Shown: piece by piece, positions 47,001 through 55,411 of the stretch
Numbering within the stretch: position 1 is the first letter of the stretch
Layout of the letters: the number at the start of each line of letters is the position of its first letter
From: Lapillicoccus jejuensis
GTDB taxonomy: Bacteria > Actinomycetota > Actinomycetes > Actinomycetales > Dermatophilaceae
Reading direction: 5' to 3'
NCBI RefSeq assembly: GCF_006715055.1
Contig: NZ_VFMN01000001.1
Coordinates: 3,286,001-3,350,000 of the forward strand
DNA: 64,000 nucleotides
Position numbers and translations under genes: made by a program
The notes under the pieces: generated by a model
The model's database searches: none
What the model saw: only the letters and a program-made list of their open reading frames with translations
What the model was told of the DNA's origin: nothing

Positions 47001-47372
47001 GGCGGCGCCGACGCGGGCCGCGCGGTCGCGATGCTGCCCGGTGGGGGCTTCGTCGTCCTCGACACGGCGGTCACGCCCGAGCTGGCGGCCGAGGGCCTGG
47101 CCCGCGACGTGGTCCGCGCGGTGCAGCAGGCCCGCAAGGAGGCCGGCTTCGAGGTCGGCGACCGGATCTCGTTGACCCTCACCGGTTCCGACGCGGTCTG
47201 GGACGCGGTCACGTCGCACCAGCAGCTCATCATGAGCGAGACGCTCGCGGTCCAGTTCGGGGCCGCCGGCGGTGGTCGCGAGCTGCCCTCCGTGCCCGGC
47301 GCGCACACCGCGTCGGCCACCGTCGGCGAGGACGAGAAGGTCCACATCCTCGTCATGAAGATCGGGTCGTGA
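44043..47372 (+). CDS. ileS: Isoleucyl-tRNA synthetase
   Basis: Charges tRNA-Ile and edits valine. The protein has 1109 residues, the longer actinobacterial/eukaryote-like type. The class I motifs are [20 protein letters not shown] (HIGH equivalent HYGH) and [10 protein letters not shown] (KMSKS). The CP1 editing domain lies between ([15 protein letters not shown]). CWRCRQPL is in the connective region. Anticodon-binding and C-terminal domains follow. ATG 44043 is preceded by CAGGAG and controlled by the T-box leader. The stop overlaps the GNAT gene start. Confidence 0.97.
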   Translation: MAYPRVRTGSAADRGESPAPTGVPSSPRFPEIEERVLRYWDEDGTFVASVEQREAGTDGANEFVFYDGPPFANGLPHYGHLLTGYVKDIVPRYQTMRGRRVERRFGWDTHGLPAELEAMSQLGIKTKDEIVELGIERFNAACRESVLKYTGEWRSYVTRQARWVDFDHDYKTLEPEYMESVLWAFKSLHDKGLVYEGFRVLPYCWNDQTPLSNHELRMDDDVYQQRQDPAVTVGLRLETGELALVWTTTPWTLPANLGIMVGPDIDYVVVEADVTGRTERYVLGAARLAAYARDLWPDEAGEKGFDPTTKVLERLTGNDLAGRSFTPPFSYYLGHEKAHRVFLAEFVTTEDGTGLVHTAGAFGEEDKAVTDREGIEPVIPVGPDGRFIFPVTDYEGMQVFDANSHVIDDLKAVTRGEAEHGAATEGTVLLRRETYTHSYPHCWRCRQPLIYMAVSSWFVEVTKFKQRMVELNEQIDWTPSHIQHGQFGKWLENARDWSITRNRFWGSPVPVWKSNDPRHPRVDVYGSFEELERDFGTLPRDEHGRPDLHRPYVDRLTRPNPDDPTGQSTMRRVEDVLDVWFDSGSMSFAQVHYPFENAEWFEHHFPGDFIVEYIGQTRGWFYTLHVLATALFDRPAFSSCVSHGIVLGSDGQKMSKSLRNYPDVYEVFDRDGADAMRWFLMSSPILRGGNLVVTEQGIRDGVRQVLLPLWNAWSFFALYANSADGGRGYDARWSTASTDVLDRYLLAKLHDVVEQLQAQLDAYEVADACDTVRGFLDVLTNWYIRRSRDRFWGGEDDDAHAAFDTLYTTLETVTRVVAPLLPLTAEEIWRGLTGSRSVHLTDWPDAGDLPTDEALVAAMDRARDICSVTSSLRKAERLRARLPLGGLTVVTDEPVALEPFAGVVRDEVNVKDVRLVDLVSATEADFGVQQRLSVNARAAGPRLGKDVQVAIRASKTGDWSVDAEGAVTAGGLALQEGEFSLETVVEGGADAGRAVAMLPGGGFVVLDTAVTPELAAEGLARDVVRAVQQARKEAGFEVGDRISLTLTGSDAVWDAVTSHQQLIMSETLAVQFGAAGGGRELPSVPGAHTASATVGEDEKVHILVMKIGS

Positions 47373-47896
47373 GCACCGTGACCCTCACCGTGCGCGTCGC
47401 CGGACCGAGCGACCTCGAGTCGGTGCTGGACGTCGGGCACCGCACCTGGCCGCCGACGTACGAGCCCATCGCCGGTCCGGACTACGTGCGGATGGGTCTC
47501 GCCAAGTGGTGGACCGCCGAGGCCACCCGCCCGGCGCTGTCCGCCGGTCGGGTGCTGCTCGCCGAGGACGACGGCGACCCCGTCAGCGGGACGCCCGTGC
47601 GGGTGGTCGGCATGGCGTCGTACGGGCCGATGAACGGTCGGGCGGTCCTGTGGAAGCTCTACGTCCTGCCCGAGTCGCAGAAGCTCGGTGCCGGCGGGGC
47701 GCTGCTGCGCGCCGTCGTGGACGCCGTCGCGCCGACGTACGACGAGCTGCGCCTGGCCTACCTCGACGGCAACGAGAAGGCGGCCGCGTTCTACCGGCAC
47801 CACGGATTCAACGAGATCGAGCGCGAGCCCGGTGGGACGGGGATGCCCGACCAGGTGTGGATGGCCCGGGCGCTGACGACGGAGGAGGCACGATGA
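47369..47896 (+). CDS. GNAT-family N-acetyltransferase
   Basis: A 175-residue acetyltransferase. The acetyl-CoA site motif A is [20 protein letters not shown], followed by [21 protein letters not shown], the usual motif B region. GTG 47369 overlaps the ileS stop and its own stop overlaps folC (ATGA), so it is in the same operon. A valyl-tRNA synthetase is often found at this position next to folC in relatives; none is seen here. Substrate unknown. Confidence 0.85.
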   Translation: MSTVTLTVRVAGPSDLESVLDVGHRTWPPTYEPIAGPDYVRMGLAKWWTAEATRPALSAGRVLLAEDDGDPVSGTPVRVVGMASYGPMNGRAVLWKLYVLPESQKLGAGGALLRAVVDAVAPTYDELRLAYLDGNEKAAAFYRHHGFNEIEREPGGTGMPDQVWMARALTTEEAR

Positions 47897-49299
47897 GCCC
47901 GAGCGGACGGCCCGACGCGGCGCAGCAGGAGGCCGCGCGGCGGCTCGAGGTCGAGAAGCGGGTCCGGCAGGTGGAGGCGGAGATCCTCGCGCGTGCCCCC
48001 GAGACCCACGTCGACCCGAGCCTCGACGAGATCCGGGCGGTGATGGAGCTGCTCGGCGACCCGCAGCACACCTTCCCGGTCATCCACCTCACCGGCACCA
48101 ACGGCAAGACGACGACGGCGCGGATGGTCGAGGCGCTGCTGCGCGAGGCGGGGCTGACGACGGGGCGGTTCACGTCGCCGCACCTGCACTCGTTCCGCGA
48201 GCGGATCTCGATCGGCGGTGAGCCGATCTCGGCCGAGCGGCTCGTCGAGGTCTACGACGAGGTGCTGCCGATGGTGCAGCTGGCCGACGCGCGGTCCGTC
48301 GAGAGGGGAGGCGGGCGGCTCAACTTCTTCATGATGTCGGTCGTCCTGGCCTACGCCGCGTTCGCCGACGCGCCCGTGGACGTCGGGGTCGTCGAGGTCG
48401 GCCTCGGCGGCCGGTGGGACGCGACCAACGTCGCCGACGGCCAGGTCGCGGTCGTCACGCCGGTCGACCTCGACCACACCCGCCTGCTCGGCGACACGGT
48501 CGAGGAGATCGCCACCGAGAAGTCGGGGATCATCAAGCCCGGTGCCATCGCGGTGTCCGCGGTGCAGGAGCGCGACGTCGCGGAGATCCTCGTCGAGCGG
48601 TCGCAGGAGGTCGGGGCGCGGCCCGTGTTCGAGGGCGTCGACTTCGGCGTCGTCGCGCGGGAGGTCGCCCTCGGCGGGCAGCTGCTCACCCTCAAGGGGC
48701 TGGCGGGGGAGTACCCCGAGGTCTTCGTCCCGCTGCACGGCGAGCACATGGCGAGCAACGCCGCCGTCGCGCTGGCCGCCGTCGAGGCCTTCCTCGGCGG
48801 CGGGGAGACGGCGCTCGACGCCGACGTCGTCCGCGCCGGCTTCGCGTCCGTGACCTCGCCCGGTCGGCTCGAGGTCGTGCGCCGCTCGCCGACCGTGCTC
48901 GTCGACGCGGCGCACAACCCGGCCGGCGCGCGGGCGCTGCGGGCCGCCCTCGACGACGCGTTCACCTTCACCCGGCTGGTCGGCGTCGTCGCGATCTTCG
49001 CCGACAAGGAGCCGCTGGAGATGCTCGAGATCCTCGAGCCGGCCCTCGACCACGTCGTCGTCACCCGCAACTCCTCGCCCCGCTCGATCCCCCCGGACGA
49101 GCTGGGCCGGATCGCCGTCGAGGTCTTCGGCGAGGACCGGGTCACCGTCGTGCGCGACCTGCCCGACGCGCTCGACCGGGCGGCGGGTCTGGCCGAGTCG
49201 ACCGGCGACGCCAGCGGCATGGGCTCCGGCGTGCTCGTCACCGGCTCCGTCGTCACGGCCGCCGACGCCCGGATGCTGCTCGGCCACACCGACACCTGA
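47893..49299 (+). CDS. folC: Folylpolyglutamate/dihydrofolate synthase
   Basis: FolC joins glutamate to dihydropteroate and to folates. The protein has 468 residues. The P-loop is LTGTNGKTTTARMVEALL; the omega-loop region is VGVVEVGLGGRWDATNVAD, and EKSGIIKPG and VLVDAAHNPAGARAL are diagnostic of the Mur-ligase-like fold. ATG 47893 follows GGAGGAGG. A perfect 83-base palindrome follows the stop. The expected next gene, DUF4233, is 2.4 kb downstream past two genes on the other strand. Confidence 0.95.
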   Translation: MSPSGRPDAAQQEAARRLEVEKRVRQVEAEILARAPETHVDPSLDEIRAVMELLGDPQHTFPVIHLTGTNGKTTTARMVEALLREAGLTTGRFTSPHLHSFRERISIGGEPISAERLVEVYDEVLPMVQLADARSVERGGGRLNFFMMSVVLAYAAFADAPVDVGVVEVGLGGRWDATNVADGQVAVVTPVDLDHTRLLGDTVEEIATEKSGIIKPGAIAVSAVQERDVAEILVERSQEVGARPVFEGVDFGVVAREVALGGQLLTLKGLAGEYPEVFVPLHGEHMASNAAVALAAVEAFLGGGETALDADVVRAGFASVTSPGRLEVVRRSPTVLVDAAHNPAGARALRAALDDAFTFTRLVGVVAIFADKEPLEMLEILEPALDHVVVTRNSSPRSIPPDELGRIAVEVFGEDRVTVVRDLPDALDRAAGLAESTGDASGMGSGVLVTGSVVTAADARMLLGHTDT

Positions 49300-49320
49300 G
49301 ACCCGGACGCCAGCCCCAGC

Positions 49321-49403
49321 ACCCCACTTGTTGCTGCTTTTTGACGCCCGACGGCGGTGGTCACCACCGCCGTCGGGCGTCAAAAAGCAGCAACAAGTGG
49401 GGT
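49321..49403. repeat. Perfect 83-base palindrome, family B copy
   Basis: Arms 49321-49361 and 49363-49403 are perfect 41-base reverse complements around a single C (49362). Each arm begins ACCCCACTTGTTGCTGCTTT, the sequence shared with the element at 29821. The inner stem GACGCCCGACGGCGGTGGT is specific to this copy. It separates the convergent folC and metallo-hydrolase genes. Because the T-run precedes the hairpin and the A-run follows it on both strands, it is not a classical intrinsic terminator, although it would fold very strongly. Confidence 0.85.
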
Positions 49404-49411
49404 TCTCGTCC

Positions 49412-50254
49412 CTAGCGGGTGAGGCAGGTGAGACGGGTGACGAGGGGGGCGAGGGCCGCCTCGGGGAGGCCGGTGGCGCGGACCGCCGCGGCCAGGGCCC
49501 GGTCGGCGGACCCCTCGCGCGCCAGCGCATCCTGCGCCGCGGCGACCGCGCGGGCCACGTCGTCGCGTTGCCCCACCGCCCAGCCGTACGACGCCGCGGG
49601 GCCGTGACCGGGGACGACCACCGTCCCCGCGTCGAGACCCTCGAGGTGCGCGGTCAACGTCGCCGCCCACTCCAGCGGGTAGGAGTCGCCGCCGAAGGCG
49701 GGCAGCGGCTCGTCCTCGACGACGTCGCCGAGGAACACCACCCCGACGTCGGCGACGTGGACCGCGAGGTCGCCGTCGGTGTGCGCGCGGCCGGTCCACG
49801 ACAGCCGCACGACCCGTCCGCCCAGGTCGACGGAGGCGGACGCCTCCACGAGCGCGTCGGGCGGGCGCGGGTCGGTGGCCAGCGCGTCGACGACGTCCTG
49901 CTCGTCGTACCCGTACTCCGGCGCGGCGCCCGGGTCCGCGCGGAACGCCGCCTTGATCCGCGCCGTGTCGCCCTCCTGGGCCCGGGCGACGTGCGTGTGC
50001 GCGTGGAGCGTCGCCGCGTCGAACGCGCCCGCGCCCCAGGCGTGGTCGAAGTGCACGTGGGTGTCGACGACGTGCCGCACCGGCAGCCCGGTGACCCGCC
50101 GCACGTCGTCCAGCACCCGCCGCCCGGCGGACAGCGACCACCCGGTGTCGACGAGCAGGGCCGCCTCGCCGCCGAGGACGAGCCCGACGTTGACCCGCCA
50201 CGGCCGGTAGGCCGCGACGAGCACGCCGTCGGCGACCTCGACGAACCCGGTCAC
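49412..50254 (-). CDS. MBL-fold metallo-hydrolase
   Basis: A 280-residue metallo-beta-lactamase-fold enzyme. The metal motif is THVHFDHAWG (HxHxDH), later metal ligands are in SWTGRAHTDGDLAVH, FLGDVVEDEPLP and VVPGHGPAAS. The HTDGD variant is typical of quinoprotein-relay/SoxH-like hydrolases of this superfamily. GTG 50254 overlaps the amidase stop by four bases, so both form one operon. Substrate unknown. Confidence 0.85.
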   Translation of the reverse strand: MTGFVEVADGVLVAAYRPWRVNVGLVLGGEAALLVDTGWSLSAGRRVLDDVRRVTGLPVRHVVDTHVHFDHAWGAGAFDAATLHAHTHVARAQEGDTARIKAAFRADPGAAPEYGYDEQDVVDALATDPRPPDALVEASASVDLGGRVVRLSWTGRAHTDGDLAVHVADVGVVFLGDVVEDEPLPAFGGDSYPLEWAATLTAHLEGLDAGTVVVPGHGPAASYGWAVGQRDDVARAVAAAQDALAREGSADRALAAAVRATGLPEAALAPLVTRLTCLTR

Positions 50255-51639
50255 GACCCGGCCGCCGGGTGCCGGTCACCCCACGGGTGCGCGGCCTCCA
50301 GCTGGGCCCCGAGCCGCAGCAGCAGCGCCTCGCGCCCGGGTCGCGCGGTGAGCAGCGCCGCGACCGGTCGACCGTCGCCGTCGACGCCGGCGGGCACGGT
50401 CAGGCCCGGCCAGCCGAGCAGGTTCCACGGGTTGAGGTAGCCCACGCGCTGCCCGGCCGCGAGCAGCGTCGCGACGGGCGACCGCCCGTCGCGCTCACCG
50501 ACCGGCGGCGGTGCGCACGGCATGGTCGGTGTGACGAGTACGTCCACGCCGTCGAGTGAGGTCTCGACCGCGCGCCGCTCTGGCCCGGTCCGCAGCGCCC
50601 AGGGCAGCGCCGGCCGCAGGAGCGCGCCGAGCCGGGCGGCCGTCCGCGCCACCGGCTCGACGAGGTCGGGCCGGTCGGTGGCCCGGACGTCGCGACGCGC
50701 GGAGACGAGGTACCGCACGGTGAACTTCGTCGACGCGGCCCCGAAGCGCACCGGCACGCGGCGCACGGTGTGACCGAGCGCGGCCAGCCGGTCGCCCGTC
50801 CGCCGGGCCGCGTCCGCCCACGCCGGCTCGAGCGGCCCGCCCTGCGGCACGGGCCGGTCGCCGGCGCGGTCGAGCGACACCGCGACCCGCGCGGGCCCGA
50901 AGTCGTCCTCGAGCGCGGCGCGCAGCCCCGAGCCGCCGAGCAGGACGTCGTACAGCAGGGCGGTGTCGGCGACCGACCGCGCGAAGCCGCCGAAGGACAC
51001 CATCCCCGTCCACGGCAGGGCGTCCGGCGCCGTCGGCACCCGCCCCGGCGTCGCGAAGAGGCCGGGCAGGCCGCACCAGGCGGCCGGGCCGCGGATCGAC
51101 CCTCCGCCGTCGCCCCCGAGCGCCAGCGGCACGAGCCCGGCCGCGACCGCCGCGGCCGACCCGCCGCTCGAGCCCCCGGGTGTCCGCGTCGGGTCCCAGG
51201 GGTTGCGGGTGAGCCCGCCGCGCTCGCTCTCGGTGTACGGCGTCAGGCACAGCTCGGGGGTGCGGGTGGCCCCGACGACGACGGCCCCGGCGGCCCGCAC
51301 GCGGCGGACCACCTCGGCGGTCACGTCCGCGGGGGTACGACGCGCCCACGACCCCTTGGTGTGCACCTCGCCGGCGACGGCCAGCTCGTCCTTGATCGCC
51401 AGCGGCACCCCGGCGAGCGGGAGGTCCTCCCCGGCGGCGACCCGGGCGGCGACCGCGGACGCCTGCTCGGCGACGTCGTCCGCGACCCGCTGGAAGGCGT
51501 TGAGCCGCGGCTGCGCCGCCCCGACACGCCGGACGGCGGCCTCGGCGACCGCGACCGGGTCGAGGTCCCCGGAGCGCACGCGCCGCGCGGTCTCGGCGGC
51601 CCCCAGCCACCGCAGCTGGTCGTCGGGCTCGGGCTCCAT
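50251..51639 (-). CDS. Amidase-signature family hydrolase
   Basis: A 462-residue amidase of the GatA/AS family. The catalytic Lys is in AIKDELAVAG, the Ser-rich signature is GGSSGGSAAAVAAGLVPLAL, and the nucleophile Ser is in GGDGGGSIRGPAAWCG. It lacks the GatB/GatC partners and has features of a stand-alone amidase acting on small amides. ATG 51639 is 60 bases from the divergent DUF4233 gene. It forms a two-gene operon with the MBL hydrolase, interrupting the usual folC-DUF4233 order. Confidence 0.88.
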   Translation of the reverse strand: MEPEPDDQLRWLGAAETARRVRSGDLDPVAVAEAAVRRVGAAQPRLNAFQRVADDVAEQASAVAARVAAGEDLPLAGVPLAIKDELAVAGEVHTKGSWARRTPADVTAEVVRRVRAAGAVVVGATRTPELCLTPYTESERGGLTRNPWDPTRTPGGSSGGSAAAVAAGLVPLALGGDGGGSIRGPAAWCGLPGLFATPGRVPTAPDALPWTGMVSFGGFARSVADTALLYDVLLGGSGLRAALEDDFGPARVAVSLDRAGDRPVPQGGPLEPAWADAARRTGDRLAALGHTVRRVPVRFGAASTKFTVRYLVSARRDVRATDRPDLVEPVARTAARLGALLRPALPWALRTGPERRAVETSLDGVDVLVTPTMPCAPPPVGERDGRSPVATLLAAGQRVGYLNPWNLLGWPGLTVPAGVDGDGRPVAALLTARPGREALLLRLGAQLEAAHPWGDRHPAAGS

Positions 51640-51698
51640 GGCCGCACTCTGGCACAGGCGGGGCGGGGTGTCCGGGCCGCCTCGCCTAGGCTCGGACC

Positions 51699-52118
51699 AT
51701 GCGATGGCTCGTCCTGGTCGGCCGCACGGGCACCTTCACCTACCGGATGCTCATGACCGTCCTCGTGGGGCAGTCGATCGCGGTCTTCTTCGGCGCGCTG
51801 GTGGCCCGCGGCACGGCGCTGGCGTCCGGCGACGCCCGCGCGGGGACCTACCTCTGGCTGGGGGTCGGCCTCGCCGTGCTCTGCCTCGTCGCCGCCGGCC
51901 TCATGCGCACGCCGTACGGCGTCACCCTCGGCTGGGTCGTGCAGGTGGCGACCTTCGTCTCGGCGACCGTCGTCCCGGCGATGCTCGTCGTCGGGCTGAT
52001 CTTCCTCGCGCTCTGGGTCACCTGCCTCCACCAGGGGCCGAGGGCGGAGGCCCTCGCCGCGCAGCGGCGCGCCGAGCTCGACGCCGCCGAGCGGGGCGAG
52101 GGGCCGCAGCTCGGCTGA
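51699..52118 (+). CDS. DUF4233 membrane protein
   Basis: A 139-residue membrane protein with four predicted helices and a charged cytoplasmic C-terminus. Its function is unknown. DUF4233 is characteristically located between folC and ndk in actinobacteria, and here ndk follows after 31 bases. ATG 51699 is preceded by TAGGCT (51687-51692) with a six-base gap, so the transcript is probably leaderless. Confidence 0.75.
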   Translation: MRWLVLVGRTGTFTYRMLMTVLVGQSIAVFFGALVARGTALASGDARAGTYLWLGVGLAVLCLVAAGLMRTPYGVTLGWVVQVATFVSATVVPAMLVVGLIFLALWVTCLHQGPRAEALAAQRRAELDAAERGEGPQLG

Positions 52119-52149
52119 CGCCCCGGGAGGGCCTCGGTAGGGTGAGCGC

Positions 52150-52572
52150 GTGACCACCGAACGCTCGCTCGTCCTCGTCAAGCCCGACGGCGTCCGCCGT
52201 GGCCTCACCGGCCAGGTGCTGGCCCGCATCGAGGCGAAGGGCTACACGCTCGCCGCCCTGCAGATCCTCACCCCCGACCGCGCCCGGCTCGAGCAGCACT
52301 ACGCCGAGCACGAGGGCAAGCCGTTCTACGAGCCGCTGCTCGAGTTCATGTCCTCCGGTCCGGTCTGCGCCGTCGTCGTCGAGGGGGAGCGCTGCATCGA
52401 GGGCTTCCGCGCCCTCGCCGGCACGACCGACCCGACCGCCGCCGCGCCCGGCTCGATCCGCGGCGACCTGGGCCGCGACTGGGGGAGCAAGGTCCAGCAG
52501 AACATCGTCCACGGCTCGGACTCGCCCGAGTCGGCCGCGCGCGAGATCGGCATCTGGTTCCCCGGGCTGTGA
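52150..52572 (+). CDS. ndk: Nucleoside diphosphate kinase
   Basis: Transfers the gamma-phosphate between nucleoside triphosphates and diphosphates. The 140-residue length is standard. SLVLVKPDGVRRGLTGQVLA at the N-terminus and the active-site His in QQNIVHGSDSPESA (about residue 121) are complete. GTG 52150 follows TAGGGT (52138-52143) by six bases, so ndk has its own leaderless promoter in addition to any read-through. The stop overlaps the HIT gene start. Confidence 0.96.
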   Translation: MTTERSLVLVKPDGVRRGLTGQVLARIEAKGYTLAALQILTPDRARLEQHYAEHEGKPFYEPLLEFMSSGPVCAVVVEGERCIEGFRALAGTTDPTAAAPGSIRGDLGRDWGSKVQQNIVHGSDSPESAAREIGIWFPGL

Positions 52573-53021
52573 GCCTGCTCCCCGGCTGCTTCTGCTGCGA
52601 CCAGGAGGCGGCCGAGGACCTTCCCGTCCGCGAGCGGGTGCACGTCGGAGACGGCTGGCGGGTGGCGCACGCGTTCGACACCTCGCTGCCGGGGTGGCTC
52701 GTCGTGCTCCCGCGCCGTCACGTCACGGCGATGGCCGAGCTCACCGACGACGAGGGCGCCGAGCTCGGCGTCCTGCTCGTCCGGCTCGGCCGTGCGCTCA
52801 GCCGCGTCACCGGCTGCACCAAGACCTACGTCATGCAGTTCGCCGAGGCACCCGGCTTCGGGCACGTGCACCTGCACGTCGTCCCGCGGATGGCCGACCA
52901 GCCCGAGGACCGGCGCGGGCCGGCCGTGTTCGGTTACCTGGGCGTCCCGGAGGGCGAGCGGGTGCCGGAGGACGCGCGCGACCGGCTCGCCGGGGAGCTC
53001 GCCGCGGCGCTGACCGCCTGA
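52569..53021 (+). CDS. HIT-family protein
   Basis: A 150-residue histidine-triad protein. The triad is in FGHVHLHVVPRM (HxHxH), and LPGWLVVLPRRHVTAMAELT is the usual central strand-helix. An N-terminal CFCCDQEA holds three Cys, possibly a zinc site as in some HIT proteins. GTG 52569 overlaps the ndk stop. Likely a nucleotide hydrolase or transferase; exact substrate unknown. Confidence 0.85.
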   Translation: MSLLPGCFCCDQEAAEDLPVRERVHVGDGWRVAHAFDTSLPGWLVVLPRRHVTAMAELTDDEGAELGVLLVRLGRALSRVTGCTKTYVMQFAEAPGFGHVHLHVVPRMADQPEDRRGPAVFGYLGVPEGERVPEDARDRLAGELAAALTA

Positions 53022-53048
53022 GGCCGCGGGTCGCCGTACGGCGTCCGG

Positions 53049-54590
53049 TCAGTCCCGCCGGGCGGGCTGGAGCGGGACACCGTCGTCGGGCTGGTTCGTC
53101 ACGGCCCCCTTGCCGACGGCGGTGAGCGAGAGGCTGCCGTCGGCGGGGTCCCCGCCGTCGCGCCCGCGGCCCCAGTGGTTGAAGACGAGGTTGAGGACGA
53201 AGACGACGATGACCGTCGAGGTGATCGCCGAGCCGAAGATCGTCTGGAACGCGTCGGGGAAGTGGCGGTAGAAGTCCGGCGCGATGACCGGCAGCATCCC
53301 CACCGACAGCGACACGGCGATGATGAGCAGGTTCTGGTTGTCGCGGTACTCCACCTTGGCCAGGGTGCGGATGCCGATCGCGGTGACCATCGCGAACATC
53401 ACCGTGCCCGCGCCGCCGACGACCGGTCCGGGGAGGGCGGCGACGAGCGCCCCGACCTTGGGCACGAGCCCGAGCAGCAGGAGGAACCCGCCGCAGACGG
53501 CGACGACCCAGCGGCTCTTGACCCGGGTCATCTCGATGAGGCCGACGTTCTCCGCGTAGGCGGTGTCGGGGAAGGAGTTCATCAGCCCGGCGAGCACCGA
53601 CGACAGGCCGTCGGTGGCCAGGCCGCGGGCGAGGTCGTTCGGGGTCAGCTCACGCCCGGTCATCTCGCCGACGGCGAGCATGTCGGCCGTCGACTCGGTG
53701 TAGGTGACGAGCAGGACGATGCACATCGAGATGATCGCGGCGGCGACGAACTTCGGCGGGCCGAAGTGGAACGGTGCGGCGATGCCGAACCAGCCGGCCG
53801 GCCCCACCGCCGAGAGGTCGACCAGTCCCATGGGGACGGCGACGAGGGTGCCGACGACGAGGCCGATGAGGACCGAGATCTGGCCGAGGAAGCCGGAGAA
53901 GAGCCGGGCCACGAGGATCATGACGAGGACGACGAGCCCGGCCAGCGCGAGGTGCGAGACGAGGCCGTAGTCCTGGGTCGTCACGACGACCTGGCCGCCC
54001 GCCTCGGTGACGGCCTTGACGTCCCCGGCGGTGACGGTGATGCCCGACCCGTCGCCGGTGAAGGGCAGCGTCGTCGGGTTCTTGCCGGTGATGAGCCCCG
54101 CGTCGGCGCCGACGAGCGACAGCCCGATGATCGTGATGACCGTCCCGGTGACCAGCGGTGGGAAGAACCGCACCATCATCGAGAACGGCTTGGCGATGAC
54201 GAGCCCGAAGACGCCGGCGACCAGCAGGGCGCCGTACACGACGGGCAGGCCGCTGCGGCCGCCGTACTGGCCGGCGATGACGATCATCGGATTGAGGACG
54301 GTGAACGTCGCACCGGCGACGACGGGCAGGCGCACGCCGAGGATGCTCGAGATGCCGACGGCCTGGATGACCGTCGCGATCCCGCAGACGAGCAGGTCCG
54401 CGCTGACGAGGATCCCGATGTCCTGCGGGCTCAGCCGCAGGGCGCCGCCGACGATGATCGGGACGGCCACGGCGCCGGCGTACATGATGAAGAGGTGCTG
54501 CAGCCCGAGCACGACGAGGCGGCCCGCGGGCAGGACCTCGTCGACGGGGTGGACGGCCGGGACCGCACGGTCCGGGGCGGGGGCGGTCAT
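53049..54590 (-). CDS. Nucleobase:cation symporter-2 (uracil/xanthine permease family)
   Basis: A 513-residue NCS2 permease with about 14 helices. VLGLQHLFIMYAGAVAVPII at the N-terminus, the segment PKFVAAAIISMCIVLLVTYT with ESTAD, and NSFPDTAYAENVGLIEMT are hallmarks of the xanthine/uric acid group. ATG 54590 follows GAGAGG. Four period-11 CTGGGA-type repeats lie upstream at 54697-54735. Transports purines or uracil with protons. Confidence 0.9.
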   Translation of the reverse strand: MTAPAPDRAVPAVHPVDEVLPAGRLVVLGLQHLFIMYAGAVAVPIIVGGALRLSPQDIGILVSADLLVCGIATVIQAVGISSILGVRLPVVAGATFTVLNPMIVIAGQYGGRSGLPVVYGALLVAGVFGLVIAKPFSMMVRFFPPLVTGTVITIIGLSLVGADAGLITGKNPTTLPFTGDGSGITVTAGDVKAVTEAGGQVVVTTQDYGLVSHLALAGLVVLVMILVARLFSGFLGQISVLIGLVVGTLVAVPMGLVDLSAVGPAGWFGIAAPFHFGPPKFVAAAIISMCIVLLVTYTESTADMLAVGEMTGRELTPNDLARGLATDGLSSVLAGLMNSFPDTAYAENVGLIEMTRVKSRWVVAVCGGFLLLLGLVPKVGALVAALPGPVVGGAGTVMFAMVTAIGIRTLAKVEYRDNQNLLIIAVSLSVGMLPVIAPDFYRHFPDAFQTIFGSAITSTVIVVFVLNLVFNHWGRGRDGGDPADGSLSLTAVGKGAVTNQPDDGVPLQPARRD

Positions 54591-54696
54591 GGGCGGGCCT
54601 CTCGACGACCGGCCGCCGTCCGGGCCCGGGCGGCGGATGGTCGAGCACGATGCCGCGCCGAGGTTTCCGGCGCCAGCCCGTCCGCCTGCGTGAAGC

Positions 54697-54735
54697 CCGG
54701 GAGACATCTGGGAAAAACCTGGGAGAAGCCTGACG
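54697..54735 (-). promoter_or_regulatory. Period-11 direct repeats upstream of the permease
   Basis: CCGGGA (54697), CTGGGA (54708), CTGGGA (54719) and CTGACG (54730) are each 11 bases apart. Read on the permease strand they are TCCCAG half-sites, a layout typical for OmpR-family regulators. The hexamer differs from the CTCAAG type at 37495. Confidence 0.5.
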
Positions 54736-54749
54736 CCGGGACGCCAGGA

Positions 54750-54778
54750 CGGCCACCCCCCACGAGCCGGGGTGGCCG
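54750..54778 (-). terminator. Hairpin after hsp20
   Basis: CGGCCACCCC (54750-54759) pairs perfectly with GGGGTGGCCG (54769-54778) around a 9-base loop, 23 bases past the hsp20 stop on the minus strand. Confidence 0.65.
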
Positions 54779-54800
54779 CCCTGCGGGTCGGCTCAGGTCG

Positions 54801-55271
54801 TCACGACCGGGCCGTGGACTCCACGGTGTCGCCGTCGTGGTGCTCGCCGGTGGTCACGGCCGTCCGGCCGGGCCGTCCCCCGCCGATGGTGATCTTGCGC
54901 GGCTTGGCGCGCTCGGCCACCGGGACGACGACGCGCAGGACGCCGTCGTCGTACGTCGCCTCGAGGCGGTCGAGGTCGAGGTTGTCGCCGAGGACGAGCT
55001 GGCGGCTGAAGCTGCCGCGGGTGCGCTCGCCGGCCAGCAGCTGCCAGTCGCCGTTGCGGGCGAGGCGCTCGGCGCGGACGGTGAGCACGTTGCGCTCGAC
55101 GTCGAGGTCGATGCTGTCGCGGCTCACGCCGGGCAGGTCGAACTCCACGACGAGCTGGTCGCCCTCGCGCCACGCGTCCATCGGCATGACGGCGGGGCGG
55201 GTGCTCGTGCCGAGCACCTGGGTGGCGAGTCGGTCGAGCTCGCGGAACGGGTCGCTGGTGCGGATGAGCAT
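54801..55271 (-). CDS. Small heat-shock protein (Hsp20/alpha-crystallin)
   Basis: A 156-residue chaperone that holds unfolding proteins. The alpha-crystallin domain spans residues about 35-130 and contains [20 protein letters not shown] and [20 protein letters not shown]. The N-terminus ([15 protein letters not shown]) is the usual actinobacterial Hsp20 form. ATG 55271 follows a strong AGGAGG; an earlier in-frame start is ignored. Its strong sigma-70-like promoter overlaps a small palindrome and faces a MerR/HspR-like gene, so heat or unfolded-protein control through that regulator is likely. Confidence 0.93.
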   Translation of the reverse strand: MLIRTSDPFRELDRLATQVLGTSTRPAVMPMDAWREGDQLVVEFDLPGVSRDSIDLDVERNVLTVRAERLARNGDWQLLAGERTRGSFSRQLVLGDNLDLDRLEATYDDGVLRVVVPVAERAKPRKITIGGGRPGRTAVTTGEHHDGDTVESTARS

Positions 55272-55324
55272 GTCAGGAACCTCCTGGTCGAGGCGCCCTG
55301 TCGGCGCGGTCATCTGTACCAACG

Positions 55325-55356
55325 GTTATAGGTTTGGTGTATTCCACTTGTCAAGT
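55325..55356 (-). promoter_or_regulatory. hsp20 promoter and overlapping dyad
   Basis: On the minus strand TTGACA (55354-55349) and TATAAC (55330-55325) are 18 bases apart, close to the full consensus. The perfect palindrome ACTTGTCAAGT (55346-55356) covers the -35 box. It resembles half of a HAIR element (CTTGAGT-N7-ACTCAAG), so the HspR-like neighbour is the likely binder. Confidence 0.7.
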
Positions 55357-55411
55357 CACACTGGTCGGGACGAGCCGGTCACCCACCGGCCACGACGGGA
55401 GGAGCGCCGGG

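Noticed and set aside
44799-47345. An 848-residue open frame antisense to ileS
   Set aside because: It is a high-GC shadow of ileS with Arg/Val/Asp-rich composition, no domain and no ribosome site.
49321-49403. Perfect palindrome as a classical intrinsic terminator
   Set aside because: The T-run precedes and the A-run follows the hairpin on both strands, so no U-tail is left after the stem. Terminator activity remains possible but is not shown.
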